The notes under the pieces: model-generated
Told to the model about the DNA's origin: nothing
Databases searched by the model: none
What the model saw: the letters and a program-made list of their open reading frames with translations, nothing else
Shown: one piece after another, positions 11,702-24,500 of the stretch
How the letters are laid out: every line of letters starts with the position of its first letter
Position numbering within the stretch: position 1 is the stretch's first letter
Program-made: the position numbers and the translations under genes
Assembly (NCBI RefSeq): GCF_003369915.1
Contig: NW_022881614.1
Coordinates: 13,446,001-13,510,000 of the forward strand
DNA from: Drosophila miranda
Lineage: Eukaryota > Arthropoda > Insecta > Diptera > Drosophilidae
DNA length: 64,000 nucleotides
Direction of reading: 5' to 3'

Positions 11702-13331
11702 CTAATGGCCAAAAGTTTTGTTTCTCTCCGGTTCTGGAATTGTACTTGTACATGTCGTTAAGTTTCTTGCACGCTCTTTTAATATAAAAACAAAAATCGT
11801 AGGTCTCAGAATAGACAAATAAAAAGAACACCACCCTTTTGCCGACGAGACAGTAGCCGGAATGATAGCGTGCTGGTCGACCTCTGAGGAAAACATCAGT
11901 CCTACTAACCGTTGTCCACTACAGAAGAAGAAATCGTCTGTTGTCGCCTTCCAGCGAATTCCGAGAGTCTTGGCTGTGCTCTCTGTCTCAATTTCAAGGA
12001 AGTCGGTGTGAAGGAGATGGTCATTCGGAATAGTAGTCAGGATATCCTTGTGGTCGGACGTCCATTTTCTCAGTGGAAACCCGGCAGAACTCAGGGCGGC
12101 CTGTAACTCGCGGATAGCTAGTTGAGCCTCAGTGGGAGAGTCTGCTCCCGCTAGGACGGCGTCGACATACATACAGGACCGAATGATGTGACTGGCTCTC
12201 GGGAATCGGGACTGGACATCGTCTGCAAGCCGTTGCAGCACCCGGATGGCGAGAAAGGGAGCACAATTGACTCCAAAGGTGACAGTTTGCAACTCATAGT
12301 CGCGTATCTCGCCCTCCTTGTGTCGAAACAATATTCGCTGGAAGGGGGTGTGCTTCGGATCTACCCAAATCTGCCGATACATTTTGGTGATGTCAGCATT
12401 GAAGACGTACCGGTAGTAGCGCCACTTCAGGATCTGAAGGGTTAAGTCGGACTGGAGAACAGGGCCGGGGAGCAGAAGGTCATTCAAGCTGATACCGTTA
12501 GTCGACGGGCTGGATGCGTTAAATACAACGCGGACTTTCGTGGTGGTGCTATCAGGCTTGAAGACAGCGTGGTGCGGCAGGTAGTAGGTTGAGGACCCAT
12601 GAGTCTAACGGAGTCTCTAGCTCGGTGGAAATTTGCGTGGAGAAGGATGCGACCCTGCCTTGTACCGTGTTTGGCACTGGGCCTGTAAGAACCCATCCGA
12701 AAATGGTTTCCTGTCCGAGGAGAGATCCACAGATGTTCGTCTGTGAGCCGCTCAAGAGGATGGATGGAAGGATGTCGGCACCAATCAGGACATCTATTTG
12801 TGAGCTTGCGTAAAATGTCGGGTCTGCCCATGGCAGGTTCGGCAAGTCTCGCAACGAGTGTTGCGGGATCGGATGGGAGGGAAGGCTGCCTGATAGTTCC
12901 GGCAGGACATAGGCTGTGGCGTCCAAGTGTAAGCCCGGCTTCGTCGGGGAGCGGATGGAAAAATGGCAGAGCTTCTTGGACTGAGCGGATATTGTCTGAT
13001 TGAGGCCCGAGACCTGTGCCTGGGCGAGTCGTAATGGCAACTTAATGAACTGGAAGAGACGTTCCGTAATGAACGTCGCCTCGGAGCCCGGGTCGATTAG
13101 AGCGCGGGAGCGAAAATTTGTCCCCAAGTGGTAAATATTAATAATAGCCGTGCCCAGGAGTACCGCCCTCTTGCCGGAGGCGAAATAGTTCTGAACGCTA
13201 GGATGAGCTTCGGCAGGAGTCGGAAGTGGTACGGAATTGGGCACGGATTGGCTGGAAACTGGAGTGCCACGAAGTTGGCACAGTGCGCGGCACTCATCTG
13301 CTGCTGGCCTGAGCACACACCAACACACCAA
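11702..13331 (-). pseudogene. BEL/roo-like pol fragment (protease and reverse transcriptase)
   Basis: Minus-strand reading. 13331-12552 encodes a retropepsin-like domain (ALIDPGSEATFITERL, then LIGADILPSIL and FGWVLTGP), typical of BEL/Pao polyproteins. 12487-11702 encodes the reverse-transcriptase palm (FNADITKMYRQIWV, TFGVNCAPFLAIRVL). The catalytic YVDD box reads YVDA, so this copy would be inactive. The connecting segment before the palm is missing or out of frame, RNase H degenerates after about 11830, and integrase and LTRs are not seen. The hAT element lies just beyond its 3' side. Confidence 0.75.
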
Positions 13332-14397
13332 CTACCACTTATCTAACAATTGCGATATTGTGTCTACGCCTAAATCTAACCAGAATTGAATTATTTCTTT
13401 CATGTGTATGTGTGTCAAATTATATTGAAAATGTTTGGCCCTAAGGAGTATATATTATAACATTGCATATATTTATATCTGTGTGACACAATCGAGTACT
13501 ATCCGAGCATAAATGCTTTGAACTTTAACCGGAGTAGAGTGGAGTGTAGAACTTGCTGCATTCATATACATATATACTATACCTATCAGACTAAGTGTAT
13601 GTGTAAAGAACTAACCAACCCCCCGCACTGAGGATTCGACGAACCTCTTCATTCCCAACTTTTTCAATACTTATTAAACTTTAACAGAAAAAACCATTGT
13701 GGAAGAAAATATATATATGTATACACATGTATATTTGTTTTAAATTTTATTTTTTTTATTCTCTAGGGTTTTGCATCCATGGTTAGGTGGCGCATACTGT
13801 AAGGAGAACATTTTAAATTTATTTAAAAATATATATTTGAATAATCGATCAGATCAGAGCTTAAGACTCACACACACACGATAATGTAAGACACACATGT
13901 AGGACTAATTTGTTGCTACTGCTGGTCTAAGATTTGCTATATGTGTATGAAATCTTTAAATAAATGCCATATTGTTTGCCTCAATACGAAAGCGCCCAAA
14001 ATGGTTTCCATTTCAAAAACCCCGCAATTGGTGTGTATCTCTGATGGCAATAGCAACTCTACCGCATCAGAGCTGCATTATGTCATCAGCTGTTCGACAG
14101 GGTGGAAAGTATTCCATTCCACAAAGTAAGAAAATAAATGACGAATTTTGAATGAAAACAAAAGCCAAAGAATACGCGTCGTGATGCATAGAATTTAAAA
14201 ACGTATCGGCTACGTGCGGCTTCAAATTAAAGTGCAATTAATTAAATATATATGTAGTTTTATAGAGCGGAAACTGGTCCCGTCCCCAGAACAGAACAGG
14301 CCAGACCAGGCGTCGAGTTCGGCATTGTTCTAAATGCCGATACAAACTCATGTATGTACATGCTTAGTCTAGTTAGTCAAGAAACTACGGCGGAAAG
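13332..14397. other. Intergenic stretch upstream of PIG-O
   Basis: A/T-rich with CA/TA microsatellite (13860-13900). I see no coding evidence; the open frame at 13941-14129 has no recognisable features. An E-box-like core-promoter motif, CAGCTGTT, lies near 14090, about 300 bp before the PIG-O start, and may belong to its promoter. Confidence 0.4.
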
Positions 14398-17300
14398 ATG
14401 AACGTCACGTACTTGTTCGTGCTCATTTGGCTGGCCTTTTTGATATGCAGCGGAGTATTGTTGTTCTCCCGTGGGTTTTTGCTGGCCCGCGTCTCCAAAA
14501 CGGAAACGAGCACTTGCCGCCGCCTCTCCACGAACCCCAATGATGTGAGTATAGCCTGAGAAACATTTGGATGGCATCCACTCCCGGACTTTACTGTAAT
14601 GTGGTGTCATTTGCAGGAGTATGTGCTCACGTGACCGAAATCTTTAAGGACGTCAATGCCTCGTCCAACTTATGTCTTCCACAAAAGTCCAAAGTCATTA
14701 TCCTAGTCGTTGATGCGCTTAAATATAAATTTGGCCTTTATAAAAGTAACATTACCGAACCGTTGCCTTATGAGAATAAACTGAGTGTGCTGCAGCAGCT
14801 CCTGGAGCGCAGTATGTTGCAGCGCCTGAAGGGCCTAACAACCGGCAGCCTGCCCACGTTCATCGATATTGGCTCGAACTTTGCTTCGCCCGAGATCAAC
14901 GAGGACAATGTAATCGATCAGATAGTTAAAAGCGATCTGCCGCTGGTGTTCTTGGGCGACAGTACCTGGACCGATTTGTACCCGCGCCGCTTTAAGCGTG
15001 CCTACTCGTATCCCAGCTTCGATATATTCGACCTGTATAGCGTTTACAATCAAATAATGAAACATTTGCCCAAGGAGTTGATTAGTGACGATTGGATCAT
15101 TGCGGACACAAGCATGGACCCCTGCACGAGGAGATGGCGCGCAAGCTAACCGAAATTAATGAGATCATAGAGTAAATACTGGTCATAGGACACCAATTCG
15201 ATGAATATAGTCTTTAATATTGCACTTACAGCTCCGTGGTAAATGGCATGGGCAACGATACCACGTTGTTGGTGATGGGCGACCATGGCATGACAGCATC
15301 CGGGGATCACGGCGGCGACACTGATGACGAAACGAACGCTCTTTTGTTTGCCTACTCCAAGCAAAACAAGTTCTTTGGTAGCGATTCGGGCTCTGATAGC
15401 GAAATACTTCAGCAGGTGAGATAAGACAAGCGATGAGCTATGTAATCTGGCACACACAATGATATGTTGCTAACTGTCTCGTGTTCCAGATTGATCTGGT
15501 TCCCACACTGGCGGCAATACTGGGCGTGCCCATACCCTACTCCAACTTGGGGCTGATCAATTTCAACATCGTTCCCGATGTGGCAGTGCCGCATTTGAGC
15601 AAGTTCCAAACCCTTCTCCTGCATGCTTGGCAAAACGCTCAGCAAATCTATCGCTACTTCTTCAAGTATGCCATGGAGAACAAACGAACATTCGACGTTC
15701 AGGAAACTGAGTTCATACTGCTCACCCACAGAGTCCAAACAATTTACAATGGGGTCGCCTACAAGTCGTTTGTGCGGGACTTGAACACCAATTTGCGTGA
15801 TGTTCTGAGCACGTGCCGCGAGATCTGGGTCAAGTTTGAAGCAACGCAGATGTCCGAGGGCCTTCTCTTCTGCTTCCTTCCCATATTCTTCGCCTTTCTT
15901 CTGATCAATTGCTCCCGCCCCGCAGACTACCCGAAGATGTTCCAGCCCAAGGGAATTTTCTACACCTACCTCCTCAATCTCGCCGCGGGCGTCTTTGGAT
16001 ATCGCTATTACAAGAATTTCTCCTTTAAGACAGAAGAGCACGGCGTGATCTTCTTTACAGCCATCACTAGTACTGTCATATTGGCGTTCTACACCTTGCA
16101 GCATTGGACCAACATAGCCAGCAACTGGGCAAATATCAGACGCTTCGGACACATGCCCACGCGACTGCTGCTCTTTTCCATCATGGCCGTGTTCTTCTCA
16201 TTCAGGAGGCGAAGATTTTGTCCTATCTCCTGGTGGCCGTTATTCTTCTGCTATCCTACGAGCTCCTACAGCTCAGTGCCCGCTTCGATTTCAGGAATAA
16301 GTTCAAGGCATCCCAGTTCTTGCGCTCGACCGCTCTGAGGCTGATCCTGTCCAGCATATTGGCAATTTGCTTTATACGCTTTTCGTACACGCTTTTCCGC
16401 TGTCGCGAGGAGCAGGGCAACTGCACGGACTTTGCCACCAGCAAAACCCCGGGATTCTCAATCAAAAAACCGGGTACAGGAAAAACCTACATCCTGGCGG
16501 TTGTTATAATTGTGATCTACACAACGCTCACGCGTTTGTATCTTCGCTCCTGCGGCAACCTGACGGGGAACTCGCCGAACGTGCTGCTGGCTCGCTACGG
16601 ACCGACGGTAGCCTTCATTTGCGCTGGCGGCCACGTGCTGCTTGCCAACAGCTCCATCAAGAACATACGACGCACTCACATCGATGCCATGGCCTTGGTG
16701 ATCTACGGACTGCTCCTGTTGCAAATCATCGTGCTTAGCTGGGCTCCACTAATGACATTCGTGCTGCCACCACGCAACCCCAACATTCTTACCGTCAACG
16801 GACACGACAGCATTGTACCAGAGATATTCAAGCAAATGAAGCGCATGCCGAGCGACGCAGCGAAATACCCATTGTCTATGGACTGGCCACCGTCTACTCC
16901 TCGATCACCAATACCTTTGGCATATTCCTGGCTATGATGATGATCCATCGGTCTGGTGATTTGTGTGGCAGTTGGTGCCATTCTGCTCAGTGTTCAGGGG
17001 ATCCTACGGTATCGAACTGCCACCAGCTTTGGTAAGTGATTGATTTGATTGATGGCTGGATGTGGCCCTAAAGAAGACAATTTTCTTTCAGAGAGCTGTG
17101 TGCAGCCGACGTTTACCGCTTTGGTGGGCTGGTTCCTGTTGGCTCACTTCTGTTTCTTTGCCACGTCGCATCAGACGCCATCGCAGATCGATTGGCGCGC
17201 CGCCTTTGTGGGTCGCACTAGTGGCATTGGCCAGTCGAACATAATCTCCGGTGCCTTGGTCATTCTGAACACCTTCTGTGGCCCAATTTTCTTCTTCAGC

Positions 17301-17814
17301 ATGTATGCCCTGTTGAGCACGGAGACGTTTTCGCTCTTCGCGCTGTTTCCCAGTCTTATTCGGAGCTGCAGTAACAGCGGCCGCAGTGGCAGCAAAACTG
17401 ATCCAGCAGCTGCCATGTCCGATATTGCCAATGAGGCGGTGGGCTTCGATATGACGCGTGGCCAGCTGACTTTGTACGAGTATGAGGATGTCTTTCTGGG
17501 GGCCGGCTTCAAGCTGGCCGCAATTCTTAATGCTGCAGGGTCTCAAGGTTGGAGCTAATTCTCATTCTATATAATCTGGCCCTACATTTAATATATTCTC
17601 CCTCTTATCTCAGATTTTCTGTGCGATGCTGGCCTGCACTATACATTGTCGGCATCTAATGGTATGAAAAATCTTTGCTCCGCGCTTTATCTACGAGGCC
17701 CTGGCCACCTTTGTCAGTTTGCCGGCTCTCATTGTAGGATATTTTCTGCTGCTGCGCATCAATCGTGCAGTGGACACTCTTATAAAGCGCATCAACAAGC
17801 CCAAGACGCAGTAG
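14398..17814 (+). pseudogene. PIG-O: GPI ethanolamine phosphate transferase 3, broken
   Basis: Intact PIG-O adds ethanolamine phosphate to the third mannose of the GPI precursor in the ER. Apparent exons are 14398-14544, 14617-15171, 15232-15415, 15490-17031, 17092-17547 and 17614-17814. Seen here are a signal-anchor start, the alkaline-phosphatase-fold motifs VVDALKYKFGL, LTTGSLPTFIDIGSNF and GDHGMTASGDHGGD, and a multi-span C-terminus. Lesions: an in-frame TGA at 14632; a deletion near 15095 that removes the metal-ligand stretch before HCGHKHG and shifts the frame; frame changes near 16205, 16850, 16950 and 17518; and TGG changed to TGA at 17665 (HLMV-stop-KIFAP). Splice sites are largely preserved, suggesting recent death. 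The AATAAA at about 17875 would serve its 3' end. Confidence 0.88.
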
Positions 17815-18572
17815 GTTCGATCGCTTTGCGCGTAGTCATTTAACGCTCTCCCATACAATTATTTATTTAGGTTGTAATAAACCGATAGTAAGGACAACAG
17901 ATAACTTTGGGTGGACTTGTATTTGTATTTGTAATCGTATTTACTATTTGCTTAAAACTACATTTAAAATTATCGTTTCACATTCTCCAAAAGACACAAA
18001 AAGTTTAAAATTTGTCGCGGATCCACGGATATACATACATACATACAGCGTTTGTAGTTAGTTATGGCTTGCAAAATTAGCACGAGCAAACTTGACAAGA
18101 AAATTAAGTACAATCGTGGTTGACTTGACCACCGCATCACCAGCTGACCCTGCCAGGCGATTAAATGCTTCATCTCTTGAGAGAATCCGCGTGAATGCTC
18201 TAATCTTTTTCGGACCTTGCTCTTTCGTGTGATGCACACGTCAGCTCTTTGTACATTTTGTTGCCAGGTCATTGCTGTTGTTTGTTGTCGTGTAATATGC
18301 ATGTGCAAAAGAGATTCAGGGAGGAACAGGACAATTTTGAGGTCTACTGGCCATTGAGTAGCAACAAAATCAAAAGAAGAAACACAGTCATCACAATCCG
18401 AAATCGAAATCAACAGAATCAACAGAAAAGTAAGTGTTCATCAGAAAGAGTAAGATGAGCGAGCATGCAGCAAAGACTAGTGGCACGACTGTATGTACAT
18501 TAGTTGTTTATCAAGCATTTGATTCTGTATTCTTTGGCTAAGCATGATCTTAATGTTAATGGCGATGGCTCC
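17815..18572. other. Convergent 3' flanks of PIG-O and ttd14
   Basis: Plus-strand AATAAA near 17875 and minus-strand AATAAA near 17863 lie within about 20 bp, so the two convergent genes would end on top of each other. ttd14 would then have a 3' UTR of roughly 700 bp. A short CATA microsatellite lies near 18035. I see no coding sequence. Confidence 0.4.
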
Positions 18573-21500
18573 CTAGTCGCTGGTCTCGTCGTAGGGATGA
18601 TACTGCTTCTGATTCTGCTTCTCATGATGCAGTTGTTGTTGCTCATGCTGCTTACCGTGCGTCGCTGTGCGGCAGAACTTCTTGGTGGTGCTCCAGTCCT
18701 CCTTCAGTGACAGATTGAACATGGAATAGTCCGGATCGCCGGTTACCTCCTTCACGATGTTCAAGAACTTGGGCATGCAGTTTTTCAGCGCGTCACCAGT
18801 GAGCGAAGAATACGTTTCCAGCAGCACCAGACCCTTGCAGCTAAAATTAAGGAAATATATGAGCAACGAATGAACTGCGGACATCCTTCGTGGCACACAC
18901 GAACCGCGGATGGCCGGGCTCCTTGTAAATGTCCAGCTGGAAATATTGGTTGTTGATCAAAAAGCAGCGTCGCTTCTTGTAGATTGTGAAGTGAGCATCG
19001 TCACGCTGCGCCAGCAGGTTCATGTAGTCGCGATGCGTCAACTGGGTCTTCACCTCGATGCGAGCTTGGCCGTGCACATTGGGTCGCCGCTGCGTGTGGA
19101 TGTAGCTCCAGTGATTCTTCTGTCCGCGCTTGCGCAGGCGTGCCTGCACCTTGGGTCCGCCGGACTGCAGATAATGATGCACCACGTCGAAGTCTTGAAA
19201 GGGCGGAAACTCGCAGTCAGGCGGCAGCATGGCCACTGCAATGAAGAAACCGAAGTTAGAGAAGACCCTGTGTTGCGGTGCAACTTTCAGAACATACCCA
19301 AATATTTCAGCTTGCGCGATGTGGCCTGCAGACGATCGCCGATGTCGATCCCAACCTTCTGGCATACGGACTCGATCAGGCGATTCATCTTGGCCTCAAA
19401 GTTGGTGGAGTTGTCGATCACGTCGAAGTAGGGATGTCCCACCCAAGCAGCCGCTGACTTGTAATCCAGTTCTCGCGCCAGATCAACGCCCTCCGAACGG
19501 CAGGCGTGGTCCTGCAATAAATATATGGATTACGAATTATCTCATGCCCGAACTGATTGACACTGAGACTACTCAGGCCCCTAGCCCCAACTAGAAAGCT
19601 ACATATTAGCGATAGTTAGCTAGGTATCAAATGTACTATATAGCCATTAATCTGTTGGGTACCTGGTAATGGCGCTTTCTTTTCTACCGTGTTTTTTGGC
19701 GTTTGTTTTGGCAAACAAAAGAATTGGTCAAGTGAAGAACAGTTCCGCCGACCGCTGGTTACTCACCTCCGTAGAGTAGAAGTCCTCGGCCCCGTTGGCC
19801 GCCGACACCAAGTGCAAAATTTGGTTGTAGCGATTGTCGCGCATCTCGACGGGGTTCCACTTGTTGCCCGCCATCATCTTCTCCCACTTGTCCTTCGATA
19901 TATCTGACGAACGGAAGAGCCAAATGTAATCTCCGGCTCCGTCTGTGGTTTTAATTGTGTTCACTTACATGCACTGGCGTCCATGACACCGCGATCGCAT
20001 ATAATCAGGCAGTTGCGGGTGCTCGAGTTGCCAAGCTCGAAGTAGGTGTTCTCAATTTGCACCATGGTGCGTATCAGATTCTCCTGAAATTTGTACGCTA
20101 CAAGAGGGAGGGAGAAAGGGAAGTTTTACTGCTTGTTCGTTCGGTCGTTGCACTCGCGACTCATTTGCAATCGAAATCGAAACAAATGGAAATCAAATCA
20201 ATAAATACAATTGCAAGCAAATTCGAATATAAGTTGAGAGACACGCCACGCTGGGTATCGAGTTATGAACAGAAAACTTATTTGATTGGCTCTGATTCGA
20301 GAGTATGATGGCAATGCTTGATGGACGATGGCCAGTATCAAGTTACTCGTTTCTTTGTTGACTTTATGTCGGTCGATTTGATGCTGCGTGAAACTCTGTC
20401 TGGTCTTGAATCGATGAAAATGTTGGGCACACACAAAACGAAGCCCACCACCCCGCCGTTCGATCATCCAGAATCCGAACTCTTCCTAAAGTATAGTTTC
20501 CTGTTAACCGAATTATAAAATGCAATCGTTTGCCATGCTAGTCTTTCCCGTAATCTCTCATATGAAGTGTGTTCTTAGATTGTTTGCCCAATACACCTGT
20601 CAGATCGCGTGCCCTCTCAAACCTATACCGAAAGTGACCCTCTGAACCTGATATGTGAAACGTGGGAGCTAATCGAAGCCACTAAGCGATAAGCCCAGCG
20701 TCTGTCCGCGACAAAAACAGTTGCAGAGCTGGGCATAGCGACACCTGTTGCTGGGTCACGTGATGCTTAGCGAAAACGCACCGCTGGCCGAGTTGTTGTT
20801 GTGCTCGTAATACTTGCACCGCTGCTGCCGCGGCAGCTACATTGAACTTGACTCGGCGCACCGAGTGCCAGGGAAATAGATCGATTTGGGTGTGGGACGC
20901 CTGCCTGCCATTCCGTTCACTGTGTTTTGTTTTCGATCGCCGATTCTTTGTTCCCCTTCGACTTCTAATTCAATTAGCGATGATATAAGAGGAAAATAAC
21001 GAAAATACATTACAATAGTATAGCTGGTTGGTAGTAGGTTCGCTGTACACACATACATACATACACGTGTACTTATGAATGTATGTGCGTAATTTGTACT
21101 CGTAATTTTTTTCAACGTTATGGCGTATCAGGAAATATATGTATGTATGTATGATGTACCTGAATGCTAGTAGTATATATGTATAGACGTGTGTATGTAT
21201 GGGAGTGAAGGGGCGTGTGTGCCCCTCCAACGTTTAATGGATTCGCAGCACATACATACATACATACATATGTAAATGTATGCAGATGAAGTTCTTGACG
21301 GCACATTTTTAATTACATAATTAGTCTGGTTAATTTGCATAGTTTCAGAGCCCAGATTTGACTAATGAAGAAGTTGGATAGGTACGTAAAATCAGGAGGA
21401 ACTAGAGGGCGAAAGGGACAGGAACGGACCAAAAACAATCACTGGGAAAAACAAAATCATTTAGAAACCAATTTGGGAAATCAATTGACCGAACAAGTTC

Positions 21501-24500
21501 AAACGGGAACTTTTTGGCAAGTATATTAGTGCCAGAATCTACATACACACATACACATGTATGTATGATATCAGCCGCTATAAAAAGCACGCGGCACCAA
21601 CAACAAGTGACGCTAGGCTGCGAAAATATAGAGAGAGAGAGAGAAAGGGAGGAGTACGTACATATGTACGTCGCGTCAGAAAGCACGTGATGCGACAGAA
21701 CGCTTAAAATGTTTTCGTCTATAATGCACGTATTTAATTAGCCAGTCAATCGGATACACATAGCAGACATGTACAAATGTACATTCATAAACAAGTAAAG
21801 CCAAAAAGAAATCGAAAATAAAATGTCTTTCTGCTGGGAAACTGCCCATGTGGCCATGGCTGACTGCCTGGCTTGGTATAGTCACACGGGTCTATAGACA
21901 TATGAACATATGTACATACATATGTACAAATGAATTATAAAGGAAAGACAATTTTTTTGAGTACTGCTAGCGTGGATCTAGAATTATCCGTTACAATGGA
22001 AGTTTGATGGAAAACACAGCTGGAAATGCCCATTCCCTCGTCTGTTGCTGAGGGGATGCAGTCCCATCTGGTTACTTCCAGTTATAGAAATAGGCATCGG
22101 ACAGGCATGCAGTGGAAGCTCGAAAAAATAAAAACTCCAAGGAACTTCCAGCTTCCAGCTGCCTGCCAGCTTTTTTATCGTATTCGCATCTACAATTATT
22201 GGTCACAAATATATGCAAATGTGCAAGTTAACGTTCCCAATTCTATTGAGCTCTTATACGAGTTGTAAACAATCTTTGGCTTTCTAAAACGAAAACAATT
22301 TCAATCTTGGGCCTCCGCCTAATTGATTTCTAAGATGTACAATCTCAATGGCTCCCGCCACAATCCCAATCTTTGACACTCGCCTAAATGGAAAAACAAT
22401 GTTTGCCCACACCCGGCTTACCATAAACAATCTCACACCCGGCTTTCTGCAGATCTTGCACAGTTCTCTCTTTGGATGACGAAATCCAATACTCGGGATG
22501 GCGAAATCAATTGAGATGTTTATAGAAAAACTATTCCCGAAAGGGATCGACGATGCAAAGATCAAAAAGTTTAAGTCAGTCTTGATCCAGAAGCGACACC
22601 GAAAAGTCGAGCTAAAAACTAAGATCGCGCAAACCCTTTGTCCGGAATCCTTTGTGACCCTCAACTTAAATCTATATCTGTAAACTTAGAAGTTAAATAA
22701 AAACTTTTTAAAAACGCAATCCGCTTCCGCAGTTATTTAATTGGCGCCCAACGTGGGGCGACGTTGTATAAAAAGCACCGAATAATAAAAGTGTTGTGTC
22801 GTGCCGAAACCCGAAGGACAATTAATTAATGGAATAAATCCTTCAATATAAAAACGAGGAGATATTAGATAAGAAAAAGTGAGAAAAAAAGGAAACAAAC
22901 CGGAGCTTAGGGTGTGCAAAAATAAATACAAACGAGGGGGAACGTTGTGAGTTGCTGCGGACACCGCAACTCTACAATTATACCCGATACTTAGTCAGTA
23001 AGGCTCTCCTCCGGCAGACGCCGCTAATATTGAACGACACGACAAAGAGTGCGTGCGAGAGAGACAGAAAATCAGTCTGAGCGTGACGTCGGGCAATGCG
23101 TAGCCAGTGCAAATTGATTTGTTCCTTTTGGGTATAAAAATGATCCGATCTGATCCAGATTCAGCAATCTGATAGATATGGTCATTATCTATGATTCTGC
23201 GTTTTTAGTTTTCTCGAATCTGCAATATTGTGGATGCAACAGATTTTCGTCTTTTGTGGGAAGGGGGTGGGGCGAAATTCTGAGATATACGGTTTATAGT
23301 GAGATCTAACAGAAGTGCGGATACCAAATTTGGTTACTCTAGCCTTAATAGTCTCTGAGATTTGTGGATGCCCCAGATTTTCGTCCTTTGCGGGGGCGGA
23401 AGGGGGTGTGGCGAAATTTGGACACGAAACGGTCAAGGTCCGATATCACAGGAGTGTGGATACCAAATTTGGTTGCTCTGGCTCTTATAGGTTCTGAGAT
23501 CCTTGAACTCATATTTTGCAATTGGCAAAACCGACCATGAAACCTGTTGTTAGAGAGAGACAGAGCGAGAAAGAATGAAATTGTTTTCTTGATTTTGGCT
23601 ATAATAATAATACGATCAAATTCATATTCTGCAGTCTAAAAGATATGGTTGTTCTCTACGATTCAGAGTTTTTGGTTTTATCGTATCTTTAAAAATGTGG
23701 ATGCCACAGATTTTCGTCCTTTGTGGGGGCGGAAGTGGGCGGCGCGAAGTTTTGAAATATTTTTGTAGCAGTGACATATCACAGAAGTCTGGATCCAAAA
23801 CATCGTTGCTCTAGCTTTTATAGTCTTTGAGCACTAGGCGCTGAAGGGGACGGACAGACGGACAGATGGACGGACGGACAGACAGACAGGGCTCAATCGA
23901 CTCGGCTATTGATGCTGATCAAGAATATATATACTTTATGGGGTCGGAAACGATTCCTTCTGGACGTTACACACATCCACTTTTAACACAAATCTAATAT
24001 ACCCCAATACTCATTTTGAGTATCGGGTATAAAAATAAAACCAAGTTTAAGCGCAGGGAAGTTAAGTTAAGGGAAATTGAAAATATTTGGAGAGGGTAAA
24101 CTAAGTGCTAGTAATGTATTTAAAATTAAGCTATTAATGAATAAACTTATAATGTCTCCTTAAACGTTGATCTTGATTTCCGATACCCAGCCCCTGTAGT
24201 AGCGAGCCCTAAAGAAAACGGGTCATAAAGAATAGGCGCTAATGTTTTACTCTAAGCAAAGCCGCCTATGCTACGTGTGTGTTAGAGAGAGACAGGGCGA
24301 GAAAAAATGAAATTGTTTTCTTGATGCTGGCTATAATAATAATGCGATCCAAAATGAGTATTGAGCATATTAGATTTGTGGTAAAAGTGGATGTGTGTAA
24401 CGTCCAAAAGGAATCGTTTCCGACCCCATAAAGTATATATATTCTTGATCAGCATCAATAGCCGAGTCGATTGAGCCATGTCTGTCTGTCCGTCTGTCCG

